NCBI GenBank assembly: GCA_040757795.1
Contig: JBFLWG010000045.1
Span: 1 to 8,278 of the forward strand
Reading direction: 5' to 3'
DNA from: DYTO01 sp040757795
GTDB lineage: Archaea > Hadarchaeota > Hadarchaeia > Hadarchaeales > Hadarchaeaceae
Length of the DNA stretch: 8,278 nucleotides
The notes under the pieces were generated by a model. It worked only from the letters and a program-made list of their open reading frames with translations. It was not told the DNA's origin and made no database searches. The translations under genes and the position numbers were made by a program. Numbering within the stretch: the first letter of the stretch is position 1; each line of letters starts with the position of its first letter. Below, in pieces: positions 1-5,773 of the stretch.

Positions 1-2
1 GG

Positions 3-539
3 TTCGATTTCATTTTGACCCTCGCTGCGGCCATGCTTGTTTACTCTGGAAGCGAGTTTGTGTTCGGGATGGGCACAGGAGCAATCGCGATTCTTTTTTT
101 CGGGCTCATGCTGGGGAACTCGGGAAGCTTTTCCAAGGTTACCAAGCGAAGGTACACACTCGCGCCAAACATCCTGGAATTTCACTCAGGAATCACATTT
201 GCCATGAGGTCGTTTTTCTTCGTCTATCTGGGGTTGGTCGCCACTATAAGGATGGAATACCTGTTCTACGGCGTGGTCCTCTCTGCGGCACTGATGATCT
301 TCAGATTGGTCGCCGTCCAGCTTGCCATGGTCGGAACATTCATCAGCAAGCCGGAGATGAATCTCATGAGGGTCATGGGTACAAAGGGGCTGGTGGCCGC
401 GGCCCTGACACAGATCCCGGCAACGTACGGGGTTCCTGGGGCAGAGCTTATCCAGAACATCGCGTTTGTCGTGATACTTTCAACCACAATCTACGCAGCA
501 GTTGGGACGGCCGTCATCGCACGTGGAAAACACCTTTGA
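3..539 (+). CDS. Cation:proton antiporter, C-terminal part (cut by left edge)
   Basis: The open frame enters from the left edge, so the N-terminal half lies outside the window; 178 residues plus a TGA stop are visible. The protein is very hydrophobic, with about five or six membrane spans separated by short basic loops such as KVTKRR. The segment RSFFFVYLGL, followed later by GTKGLVAAAL, resembles the late core helices of CPA-type (NhaP/Kef-like) sodium or potassium/proton antiporters, which exchange cations for protons across the cytoplasmic membrane. No cytoplasmic TrkA-N or TrkA-C nucleotide-binding domain follows; the chain ends just after the last span. The ion cannot be told from this part, and the aspartates of the ion site would lie upstream. 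The next gene downstream is convergent, with a guide-RNA-like element in the gap. The family call is fairly sure, the subfamily is not. Confidence 0.8.
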   Translation, partial: FDFILTLAAAMLVYSGSEFVFGMGTGAIAILFFGLMLGNSGSFSKVTKRRYTLAPNILEFHSGITFAMRSFFFVYLGLVATIRMEYLFYGVVLSAALMIFRLVAVQLAMVGTFISKPEMNLMRVMGTKGLVAAALTQIPATYGVPGAELIQNIAFVVILSTTIYAAVGTAVIARGKHL

Positions 540-551
540 AAAAATGGTTAC

Positions 552-564
552 AAAAGTTTATTTG
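552..564 (+). promoter_or_regulatory. Archaeal BRE/TATA promoter for the C/D sRNA
   Basis: A purine-rich AAAAG is followed by TTTATTT, matching an archaeal BRE plus TATA box. Its centre (near 560) is about 25 bp before 584-585, where the terminal stem of the predicted C/D box RNA begins. It lies after the antiporter stop and points away from it, so it is best explained as the promoter of a separate short RNA. This is inferred from spacing and sequence only. Confidence 0.5.
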
Positions 565-583
565 CCTGGAGGACGACATTAGT

Positions 584-648
584 TGCCCAATGATGTCACG
601 ACATCGTCTGAGGATGCGATGATTTGAATGATGGGCGGACTGAGGGCG
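584..648 (+). ncRNA. Probable C/D box sRNA guiding rRNA 2'-O-methylation
   Basis: The boxes appear in the right order. A C box (ATGATGT, 590-596, six of seven to RTGATGA) is followed by an 11-nt guide, a D' box (CTGA, 608-611), a degenerate C' box (ATGATTT, 619-625), a 14-nt guide and a D box (CTGA, 640-643). GCCC (585-588) and GGGC (644-647) flank the outer boxes and pair as a terminal stem, extendable by a U-G pair. The guide before D (629-638) can pair over 10 positions, one G-U, with the universal 16S CCGCCCGUCA segment; the fifth-nucleotide rule points to C1402 (E. coli numbering). The guide before D' (599-606) can pair over 8 positions with the 23S CGAUGUCG segment, pointing to U2504. 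Archaeal sRNAs of this class bind L7Ae, Nop5 and fibrillarin. The rRNA sequences come from memory, and the C' box is weak. Confidence 0.65.
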
Positions 649-670
649 TCAATTCCCCGCTGCCAGTGCA

Positions 671-901
671 TTATTCAAAAGCGAACAGCGTCAAGGTGTT
701 CTTGATGCCGGTTATTCTCTGAAGCTTCTGCGTGACTATTTCAGCGACCTCTCCGAACTTTTTCGCCTGCAGCTTCGCAACAATGTCGTGCGGGCCCGCG
801 ACGGAGTATGCCTCGACCACCCCTTCGGTTTTCCTGATGGCCGCCAGAATCTGATTTATCTTTTTCGCGTCGGCGCTGATGAGGACAAACGCAAGAGGCA
901 T
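671..901 (-). CDS. Stand-alone Lrp/AsnC ligand-binding (RAM) domain protein
   Basis: This is a 76-residue protein with an ATG start and TAA stop. It begins with a hydrophobic strand (MPLAFVLISAD), has a helix carrying KINQILAAIRKTEGVVEAY, the AGPHDIVAKLQA turn and strand, a second helix, and an ITGIKNTLTLFAFE ending. This is the beta-alpha-beta-beta-alpha-beta RAM fold of Lrp/AsnC regulators without the DNA-binding helix-turn-helix. RAM domains bind amino acids and assemble as dimers or octamers. Stand-alone copies are common in archaea and are thought to sense ligands or to mix with full-length Lrp proteins, but this partner role is inference. The start lies 5 nt after the trpB2 stop on the same strand, so the two are almost certainly co-transcribed. 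A good Shine-Dalgarno is not evident. The fold call is strong; its ligand is unknown. Confidence 0.85.
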   Translation of the reverse strand: MPLAFVLISADAKKINQILAAIRKTEGVVEAYSVAGPHDIVAKLQAKKFGEVAEIVTQKLQRITGIKNTLTLFAFE

Positions 902-906
902 CTGGG

Positions 907-2268
907 TTACCCGACCTTTGGGACCTTGGCCAGAGCTTCCTTGACAAGCTCGGCCGGGTATTCATAATCTATGAGCTTGCCCTGCTGGAAAGAGTCGTAT
1001 GCACCGAGATCGAAGTGCCCGTGGCCGCTGTTGTTGAACAGTATAACCTTCTTTTCCCCAGTCTTCTTGCACCTCAGAGCCTCGTCCACTACCGCGGTCA
1101 CAGCGTGTGCGGTCTCAGGAGCGATGATGAACCCTTCCGTCTGTGCGAACAGCTTCGCCGCCTCGAAGACTTTTGTCTGGTGGTAAGCTGTAGCATTCAT
1201 GAAGCCATCGTGCGTCAACTTGCAGAGCAGCGGGGCGTCGCCGTGATATCTCAGGCCTCCCGCGTGGATGGGCGGCGGCACATAAGTGTGGCCAAGCGTG
1301 TACATCTTCAGCAGAGGGGTCATGGCAGCCGTGTCCCCAAAGTCATAAGTGTACAGCCCCTTCGTCAGCGTTGGGCATGACATCGGCTCGCATGAGACGG
1401 CCTCAAGCCCCTTTTGCTTTCCAGTGAGCTTGTCCGCCATGAATGGGAAAAGCAGGCCGGAGTAGTTGCTCCCGCCACCGACGCATCCGAGAATGACGTC
1501 AGGATAGTCGCCCGCCATCTCCATCTGCTTCTTCGCCTCAAGCCCGATGACGGTCTGGTGGAGCAGCACATGGTTGAGCACGCTACCGAGCGAGTATTTG
1601 GTGTCATCGTGCGTCACAGCGTCCTCAATGGCTTCCGAGATCGCTATCCCGAGGCTGCCTGAGCAGCTCGGGTCGTCCTGAAGCACCTTCTTCCCAAAGT
1701 TTGTCCTTGTGCTGGGGCTTGGCACGCACTCCGCTCCCCAGGTCTCCATAAGAATCCTCCTGTAAGGCTTCTGATCGTAGCTGACCCTTACCATGTAGAC
1801 GGTGCACTTGAGGTCGAAAAGCATGGTTGCGAAGGCAAGGGAGCTTCCCCACTGCCCTGCGCCGGTCTCTGTGGCCAGCCTCTGCACCCCTTCTTTCATG
1901 TTGTAGTAGGCCTGGGCGACGGCGGTGTTTGGCTTGTGGCTGCCGGGCGGGCTAACGCCCTCCCACTTGTAGTAAATCTTGGCAGGGGTCTTCAGGGCCT
2001 TCTCAAGCTTCACGGCCCTGTAAAGCGGGCTGGGCCGCCATATCCTGTAAACTTCCCGGATTTCTTCAGGGATGGTGATCCAGCGCTCGCGGCTGACCTC
2101 CTGCTTGATGAGCTCCAGCGGGAAGACCCGCGACAGGGCCTCCGGACCTATGGGTTCCTTGGTGGCCGGGTTCAGAGGAGGTTCAAGCGGCGTTGGCAGA
2201 TCCGCCTGGATGTTGTACCAGGACTTGGGAATCTCATTCTCGTCAAGGATGAACTTGGTCTGGGTCAT
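907..2268 (-). CDS. trpB2: Tryptophan synthase beta chain, TrpB2 type
   Basis: The protein is 453 residues long, typical of the TrpB2 (TrpB-like) branch and longer than the roughly 400-residue TrpB1. It is a fold-type II pyridoxal-phosphate enzyme that condenses indole with serine, or in some TrpB2 proteins uses O-phosphoserine, to make tryptophan in the cytoplasm. The PLP lysine is K112 in the GSHKPNTA motif, a TrpB2 signature where TrpB1 has GAHK-N. ETGAGQWG (134-141) carries the catalytic glutamate, GCVGGGSN (261-268) is the phosphate-binding loop, and NNSGHGHFD (412-420) holds the residue facing the pyridine nitrogen. No trpA or other trp gene is visible nearby, consistent with TrpB2 acting without TrpA or as an indole-salvage enzyme. 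The ATG start has GGAG (complement of 2272-2275) just upstream. It heads an operon with the RAM-domain gene and diverges from the LysE-family exporter. Confidence 0.95.
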   Translation of the reverse strand: MTQTKFILDENEIPKSWYNIQADLPTPLEPPLNPATKEPIGPEALSRVFPLELIKQEVSRERWITIPEEIREVYRIWRPSPLYRAVKLEKALKTPAKIYYKWEGVSPPGSHKPNTAVAQAYYNMKEGVQRLATETGAGQWGSSLAFATMLFDLKCTVYMVRVSYDQKPYRRILMETWGAECVPSPSTRTNFGKKVLQDDPSCSGSLGIAISEAIEDAVTHDDTKYSLGSVLNHVLLHQTVIGLEAKKQMEMAGDYPDVILGCVGGGSNYSGLLFPFMADKLTGKQKGLEAVSCEPMSCPTLTKGLYTYDFGDTAAMTPLLKMYTLGHTYVPPPIHAGGLRYHGDAPLLCKLTHDGFMNATAYHQTKVFEAAKLFAQTEGFIIAPETAHAVTAVVDEALRCKKTGEKKVILFNNSGHGHFDLGAYDSFQQGKLIDYEYPAELVKEALAKVPKVG

Positions 2269-2296
2269 TTTCTCCAGCTCTGTTTCTGAATGGGCT

Positions 2297-2310
2297 AATT
2301 TAAAGCTTTA
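2297..2310. promoter_or_regulatory. Shared AT-rich divergent promoter, trpB2 and lysE-like
   Basis: The 62-bp gap between the two divergent starts has one AT-rich island, AATTTAAAGCTTTA, containing the 10-bp palindrome TAAAGCTTTA (2301-2310). Read on the minus strand, TTTAAATT is about 26 bp before a start near 2275, giving trpB2 a leader of a few bases. Read on the plus strand, the same island predicts a start near 2327-2331, making the exporter almost leaderless. The two directions may compete for one TBP site. This is a prediction from spacing. Confidence 0.5.
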
Positions 2311-2330
2311 GTGGGCAAAAATGTCAGCGT

Positions 2331-2963
2331 ATGATAGAAATCATTTTGCAGCTGCCGATAGGCTTTATGGTGGCGCTCTCGGGGGCGCTGATTCCCGGTC
2401 CGATGTTCGCCTTCGTCGTCTCCAAGACTGCGTCTTCCGGCGCCAAGGCGGGGTTCCTCGCGGCAGTCGGCCACATCCTTGTCGAGTTTTGCCTGCTTGT
2501 TCTGATCGCCCTCGGCCTAGGAGTGGCTCTGAGCGGCCAGTCGTTCCAGTCGGCGGTGTTTGCTGTCGGCGGCGTCTCCCTCGTCCTGATTTCCATCCTT
2601 ACGCTATCCAAGTTGAAGACGGTGGGGCAGCAGTCGAAGGCGCCGGCAGATTATCGCCCGTTAGTGGGAGGGGTCCTCTTCAGCACAGTGTTCAACCCCA
2701 CGGTGTTCTTGTGGTGGGCGACCGTCGGCACGGTAATGCTTGCGGAGGCCTGGGTGGCAGCATCCGCCGCAGGTGTTGTGGCCTGGTTGACAGGCCATTT
2801 CCTCGCGGACATCAGCTGGTTCTCCTTCGTATCTTACTCAGTGCACAAGGGCAAACGTTTCATGGGTGAGAGAGGACATCGCGCGCTGCTGGCGGCGTGC
2901 GGGCTGATCCTTTTCGCGTTTGGGGTGCTGTTCATTTCGCGGGTGTTGCTGCAGCTGTTTTGA
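2331..2963 (+). CDS. LysE/RhtB-family amino-acid exporter
   Basis: The protein has 210 residues, the usual size for the LysE/RhtB translocator family, and about six hydrophobic spans. The family signature near the N-terminus is present: the PGP turn (22-24) followed by a span and SSGAKAGFLAAVGH (35-48). Also typical are NPTVFLWW (122-129) and GHFLADISW (155-163). Members export amino acids such as lysine, arginine, threonine or homoserine by proton exchange; the substrate here cannot be read from sequence. The ATG at 2331 is preferred because it fits the frame and lies about 26-30 bp after the AT-rich box, with no clear Shine-Dalgarno; the ATG at 2321 is in another frame. It diverges from trpB2 and a RAM-domain gene, suggesting amino-acid homeostasis. 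It converges with the flavoprotein gene, leaving only 9 bp between stops. Confidence 0.9.
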   Translation: MIEIILQLPIGFMVALSGALIPGPMFAFVVSKTASSGAKAGFLAAVGHILVEFCLLVLIALGLGVALSGQSFQSAVFAVGGVSLVLISILTLSKLKTVGQQSKAPADYRPLVGGVLFSTVFNPTVFLWWATVGTVMLAEAWVAASAAGVVAWLTGHFLADISWFSFVSYSVHKGKRFMGERGHRALLAACGLILFAFGVLFISRVLLQLF

Positions 2964-2972
2964 AATGTAAGC

Positions 2973-3548
2973 TTAACCGCCGGCGAGCTTTCTACCGGCT
3001 TCGAATGCAGCCTTCATCGCTGCGGGGCGCGCCAAGAGGTCCTCTTTCTTGTCAATCTTCGAGAGCAGCAGTCCGCCTGAGTACTTCACACCGAGGGTTT
3101 TGAAGAAGGATTTCACCGTGGCCACCGCCCCCTTGAACAGCTGCGGGTGCGCCTTCCCTCCAACGGAGATGAAGAACCCTTTGCGGCCTTCTTTCCCCAG
3201 CTTTCTTCCCCGCCTGAACCGCTCTGCCCAGAGCGACTGGCAGCGATCTATCATGGCTTTCGCCTGTGCGGGCAATCCCATGAAGTAGATGGGAGCTGCC
3301 AGGATTATCACGTCCGAGTTGAGCAATTTCTTGTAAATCCTTTTCATGTCGTCGTCAATGGGACAAACACCCGTTTTGTTGCACATCCCGCGGGCATCGC
3401 AGGGGTTTATTTTGATGTCGCACAGGTATACCTTCTCCACTTTCGCGCCATTGTTGATTGCGCCCTCGATTGCATTGTCAAGCAGGATATCGGTGCTGCC
3501 GCCCTTCACAGGGCTCCCGGCGAGAGCTAGGACTTTTTTTCTCACCAC
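2973..3548 (-). CDS. Flavodoxin-like FMN protein, iron-sulfur flavoprotein relative
   Basis: The flavodoxin fold is clear. The chain opens with RKKVLALAGSPVKGGST, an FMN-phosphate loop, and later has LAAPIYFMGLPAQAKAMIDR, the typical second flavin-contacting segment of NADPH-dependent FMN reductases and iron-sulfur flavoproteins (Isf). Between them lies the Isf-type cysteine region PCDARGMCNKTGVCPIDDDM. In family members with a 4Fe-4S cluster this reads CX2CX2CX4-7C; here the second cysteine is arginine (CGC, one transition from TGC), leaving three cysteines. The protein may bind FMN only or hold an altered cluster. The frame can be extended to a GTG at 3572, but the GTG at 3548 (or the adjacent one at 3545) is chosen because AGGTG lies about 5 nt upstream, giving 191 residues. 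It follows gcvT on the same strand. Its electron partner is unknown. Confidence 0.85.
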   Translation of the reverse strand: MVRKKVLALAGSPVKGGSTDILLDNAIEGAINNGAKVEKVYLCDIKINPCDARGMCNKTGVCPIDDDMKRIYKKLLNSDVIILAAPIYFMGLPAQAKAMIDRCQSLWAERFRRGRKLGKEGRKGFFISVGGKAHPQLFKGAVATVKSFFKTLGVKYSGGLLLSKIDKKEDLLARPAAMKAAFEAGRKLAGG

Positions 3549-3570
3549 TTTTACACCTACAACATACAGC

Positions 3571-3582
3571 ACTGGCGCCAGT
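3571..3582. repeat. 12-bp perfect palindrome, possible operator
   Basis: ACTGGCGCCAGT is a perfect inverted repeat in the gcvT-flavoprotein gap. On the minus strand it directly follows a TATA-like AATTATA (about 3582-3588) and precedes a predicted start near 3558. A palindrome between TATA box and start site is the usual place for an archaeal repressor site. It could also be a weak hairpin after gcvT. No second copy was seen in the window. Confidence 0.4.
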
Positions 3583-3589
3583 ATAATTC

Positions 3590-4705
3590 TCAGCGCCTCT
3601 TGTAACCGTACTTCTCTGCGTCGTAAAAAGGAGGCTCGACAACTTCAGCCCGCCTTGGTTTGCCGTGAATCTCAACAAAAACACCGCCGCCGGTCTTCAT
3701 CTCCGGAGGGGCGTAACCTATCGCTATCCCGACGTTCAGAAGAGGTGAAAAAGTCCCCGACGTCACATAACCCCTTTCTTCCCCATCAACGAGGATCTTG
3801 TAACCCTGCCTTGGTATCCCAGGCTCCAGCATGCGGAGACCCACCCTCACCTTTTTAAGCCCAGAAGACTTCTGCCGGAGAAGAGCCTCCTTCCCGATGA
3901 ATTTCTCCTTCTCAAGTTTCACCACGAAGTCAAGCCGGGCCTCCAACGCGGTAATCTCCTCTGTAAGGTCATTGCCGTAAAGGCATAGCCCCGCCTCCAG
4001 CCTAGTTGTGTCCCTGGCCCCGAGCCCGCAAGGCTTCAGCCCGCTTGTTTTTCCAGCATCGATTATCTTGGCCCATAGCTTTTCAGCCCGCGATGGGTCG
4101 GATGCCGCCTCGTCCATCATGAACAGCTCGAACCCGTTCTCGCCGGTGTACCCGCTTCTGCTTGCAAAGACTTTCAGTCCTGCGATGTCCACCCACGCAA
4201 CCTTGAACCTCTTGATCTGGGAGAGATCGAAACTTGTCAGCGACTGAAGGATGGGCTCTGCTTTTGGCCCCTGGATGGAGATTAGCAGGGTCGACATCGT
4301 TATGTCTTCGAGCGCCGCGCCGCCCGAGTGGCTGTTGAACCAGTCCCATATTTTCCCCACGTTCGAGGCGTTGCAGACCACCATAAACTCCTGATCCTCT
4401 AGCCGGTACACTACAATGTCATCTCTTATCCCCCCGTTTTCGTTCAGGACTGTCGAGTACTGGGCAGCCCCTACCGCCAACTTTGAAACATCGTTTGATG
4501 TGACAAGCTGAAGGAAAGCAAGGGCCTTCGGCCCATTCACCTTGAACTCCCCCATGTGACTCACGTCGAAAAGTCCGGCGGACTCCCTCACCGCCATGTG
4601 TTCCTCCGCTATCGAGCTGTATTTCAGCGGCATCTCCCACCCTGCGAAATCCACCATTTCCGCCCCGAGCGAGCGGTGGGCGCTGTCCAGCTGAAGTTTC
4701 TTCAT
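3590..4705 (-). CDS. gcvT: Glycine cleavage system T protein (aminomethyltransferase)
   Basis: The protein is about 371 residues, the normal length for GcvT. In the glycine cleavage system this cytosolic enzyme takes the aminomethyl group from the lipoylated H protein, releases ammonia and forms 5,10-methylene-tetrahydrofolate (or the archaeal pterin equivalent). The GcvT landmarks occur in order: FAGWEMPLKY near the N-terminus, LFDVSHMGE, QYSTVLNENGGIRDDIVVYR with the catalytic aspartate pair around 96-97, SGYTGENGFELF, GLGARDTTRLEAGL, and the C-terminal barrel with YVTSGTFSP and NVGIAIGYA. No gcvH, gcvP or lipoylation gene lies in the window, so its partners must be elsewhere. The ATG at 4705 is chosen; a GTG immediately before it (4708) would add one residue. 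A TATA-like box at 4731-4745 predicts a start near 4710, so the mRNA is probably leaderless or nearly so. The flavoprotein gene follows on the same strand. Confidence 0.95.
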   Translation of the reverse strand: MKKLQLDSAHRSLGAEMVDFAGWEMPLKYSSIAEEHMAVRESAGLFDVSHMGEFKVNGPKALAFLQLVTSNDVSKLAVGAAQYSTVLNENGGIRDDIVVYRLEDQEFMVVCNASNVGKIWDWFNSHSGGAALEDITMSTLLISIQGPKAEPILQSLTSFDLSQIKRFKVAWVDIAGLKVFASRSGYTGENGFELFMMDEAASDPSRAEKLWAKIIDAGKTSGLKPCGLGARDTTRLEAGLCLYGNDLTEEITALEARLDFVVKLEKEKFIGKEALLRQKSSGLKKVRVGLRMLEPGIPRQGYKILVDGEERGYVTSGTFSPLLNVGIAIGYAPPEMKTGGGVFVEIHGKPRRAEVVEPPFYDAEKYGYKRR

Positions 4706-4730
4706 CACACCGAGAAGATGTGTCCCCAGG

Positions 4731-4745
4731 GCAATTTAACTTTTT
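4731..4745 (-). promoter_or_regulatory. TATA/BRE promoter of gcvT
   Basis: On the minus strand AAAAAGTTAAATTG combines an A-rich BRE with a TTAAAT box. Its centre is about 26 bp before 4710, which puts transcription start within a few bases of the gcvT start codon. No convincing Shine-Dalgarno lies between, supporting a leaderless message. Confidence 0.55.
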
Positions 4746-4760
4746 CAGGCAGCGGAAGTT

Positions 4761-4772
4761 AGGGATTTATTG
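4761..4772 (+). promoter_or_regulatory. TATA-like promoter of the MoaD-like fusion gene
   Basis: AGGGATTTATTG has a TTTATT core centred near 4767. A spacing of about 26 bp predicts a start near 4793, leaving a leader of roughly 7 nt before the ATG at 4800. There is no strong Shine-Dalgarno. It is back-to-back with the gcvT promoter, about 30 bp away. Confidence 0.45.
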
Positions 4773-4799
4773 CCCAGCGGCGACGTTGTTTTGGTAAAT

Positions 4800-5699
4800 A
4801 TGGCGGTTGTTGTGAAGCTGTACGCGAACTTCAGGGAGGCGGCTGGGGCTGACATCGTGGAAGTAGAAGGGGCCAGCGACGTGGCTTCCCTCGTTGAGAA
4901 GCTGGTCGAGAAATGCGGGAAAAAGCTTGCAGATGAGCTTTACCACCCCGGGAGCAAAAGGCTGCTCGAGACAGTTCACATCCTCGTAAACGGCAGGGTT
5001 ATGGGAATAATCGGCGGGCTCACCACTCCGGTCAAGGACGGTGATGTCGTCGCGATATTCCCACCTGTGTCGGGCGGAGCGTTACAAGTTAAATATTCGA
5101 TAGCCCAAGTTGGTTTGATGAAAATAGTTCAAATTTTACCGGAAGTCGCGCCGCTTAAAATCATGCAGGGAGGCCCAGCGCCGGCGCCACCCCCGCAGCC
5201 CGCGCCTCGCCCCGCGCCGCCTAGCGGAAAGCCAGCGCAGCCGGCCCAAGCGCAAATGAAACCCAGACGTCGTTACTGGGACATCGTGATAATAATAGTG
5301 GTAGTTGCCGCGATTGCCGCCTGGCAGCTGATGCCGAAAACGACGACCGTAATTATTCCAGAGGGTTCCCCGGGACTAACTGGCTATGTTTTTGCCGACG
5401 CCGCCGCGAACTATCGCGTGGCCGGCGCTGTGGTGGAAGTCGTCGCGGACAACAAAACGTACTCCACCACCGTAGGCAGGTATGGAGAATATACTTTAGA
5501 AGGGTTGACTTCCGGGAATTGGGTAGCAAGGGTGAAAGTGGCCGGACAGATCAAGGCAACGGAAAATATCACCATCAGTGGCATGACGCCTAAAGAGTGG
5601 ACAAACATTGCCCCCGAGCTTGTTCCGAACGGCAGTATCGACGGCGTTTCTGTTTTTTACGGGCCTCACGGTTGGTCGCCGGGCGGTGCGTACAAATGA
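4800..5699 (+). CDS. MoaD/SAMP-like domain fused to a single-span membrane protein
   Basis: This single open frame encodes 299 residues. Residues 1-93 form a beta-grasp, ubiquitin-like MoaD/SAMP domain: it opens VVVKLYANFREAAGA and ends DVVAIFPPVSGG, the same PPVSGG tail that archaeal SAMP1 and MoaD use as a free C-terminal diglycine for thiocarboxylation or conjugation. Here the frame continues without a stop. A short hydrophobic stretch follows (94-123), then a Pro/Ala-rich linker (125-150), a basic KPRRR (154-158), one membrane span (about 161-178), and a carboxypeptidase-regulatory-like beta-sandwich (about 191-260) with GLTGYVFAD and GRYGEYTLEGL. The basic patch before the span predicts the MoaD part inside and the C-terminus outside. 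The in-frame TTG at 4770 is less likely than ATG 4800. A promoter-like box and a second ATG at 5118 raise the possibility of two products, or of two genes joined by a lost stop. Each domain call is strong; the fusion itself is uncertain. Confidence 0.8.
   Translation: MAVVVKLYANFREAAGADIVEVEGASDVASLVEKLVEKCGKKLADELYHPGSKRLLETVHILVNGRVMGIIGGLTTPVKDGDVVAIFPPVSGGALQVKYSIAQVGLMKIVQILPEVAPLKIMQGGPAPAPPPQPAPRPAPPSGKPAQPAQAQMKPRRRYWDIVIIIVVVAAIAAWQLMPKTTTVIIPEGSPGLTGYVFADAAANYRVAGAVVEVVADNKTYSTTVGRYGEYTLEGLTSGNWVARVKVAGQIKATENITISGMTPKEWTNIAPELVPNGSIDGVSVFYGPHGWSPGGAYK
5086..5099 (+). promoter_or_regulatory. Internal promoter before ATG 5118 (leaderless start)
   Basis: AAGTTAAATATTCG just after the diglycine codons (5073-5078) has the TTAAAT core seen before gcvT. 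Its centre near 5092 is 26 bp before the in-frame ATG at 5118-5120. That ATG would give a 193-residue membrane protein lacking the MoaD domain: a 50-residue N-terminal tail, the span and the outer beta-sandwich. The exact leaderless spacing is the evidence; activity is not shown. Confidence 0.45.
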
Positions 5700-5736
5700 C
5701 AATGAAAAGTAGGCCATACACCGCATTTTACATTCA

Positions 5737-5748
5737 AGTTCATGAACT
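5737..5748. repeat. 12-bp perfect palindrome upstream of the tRNA
   Basis: AGTTCATGAACT is a perfect inverted repeat in the 103-bp gap after the fusion gene. A related half-site, CATGAAC, recurs at 5784-5790, exactly 43 bp downstream of the same bases, so the two flank the tRNA's TATA-like box. This could be an operator pair or a weak 3' hairpin of the preceding gene. The rest of the gap holds no gene. Confidence 0.35.
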
Positions 5749-5757
5749 ATTGAAGTT

Positions 5758-5773
5758 TGAAAAATGTTTTAAC
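5758..5773 (+). promoter_or_regulatory. TATA/BRE promoter of the tRNA
   Basis: An A-rich GAAAAATG precedes TTTTAA (5767-5772). Its centre is about 26 bp before 5795, where a GGGCCCG run begins. Transcription would therefore start about 8 nt before the mature tRNA 5' end, leaving a leader that copies the acceptor strand. Confidence 0.5.

Noticed and set aside
628..634. ATGATGG as the C' box of the sRNA
   Set aside because: It matches the consensus better than 619-625 but leaves only 5 nt before the D box, too short for a guide, and it overlaps the segment that pairs with 16S rRNA.
2321..2869. Plus-strand frame of 182 codons starting at ATG 2321
   Set aside because: It overlaps the exporter in another frame, and its translation is Arg/Gly-rich without membrane spans. 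The 2331 frame carries the LysE motifs.
3346..3858. Plus-strand frame of 170 codons
   Set aside because: It runs antisense across the gcvT-flavoprotein junction and has no recognisable domain.
4770..4799. TTG start at 4770 for the MoaD fusion
   Set aside because: The extra ten residues precede the first beta strand of the fold, and the predicted transcript start near 4793 lies downstream of this codon.
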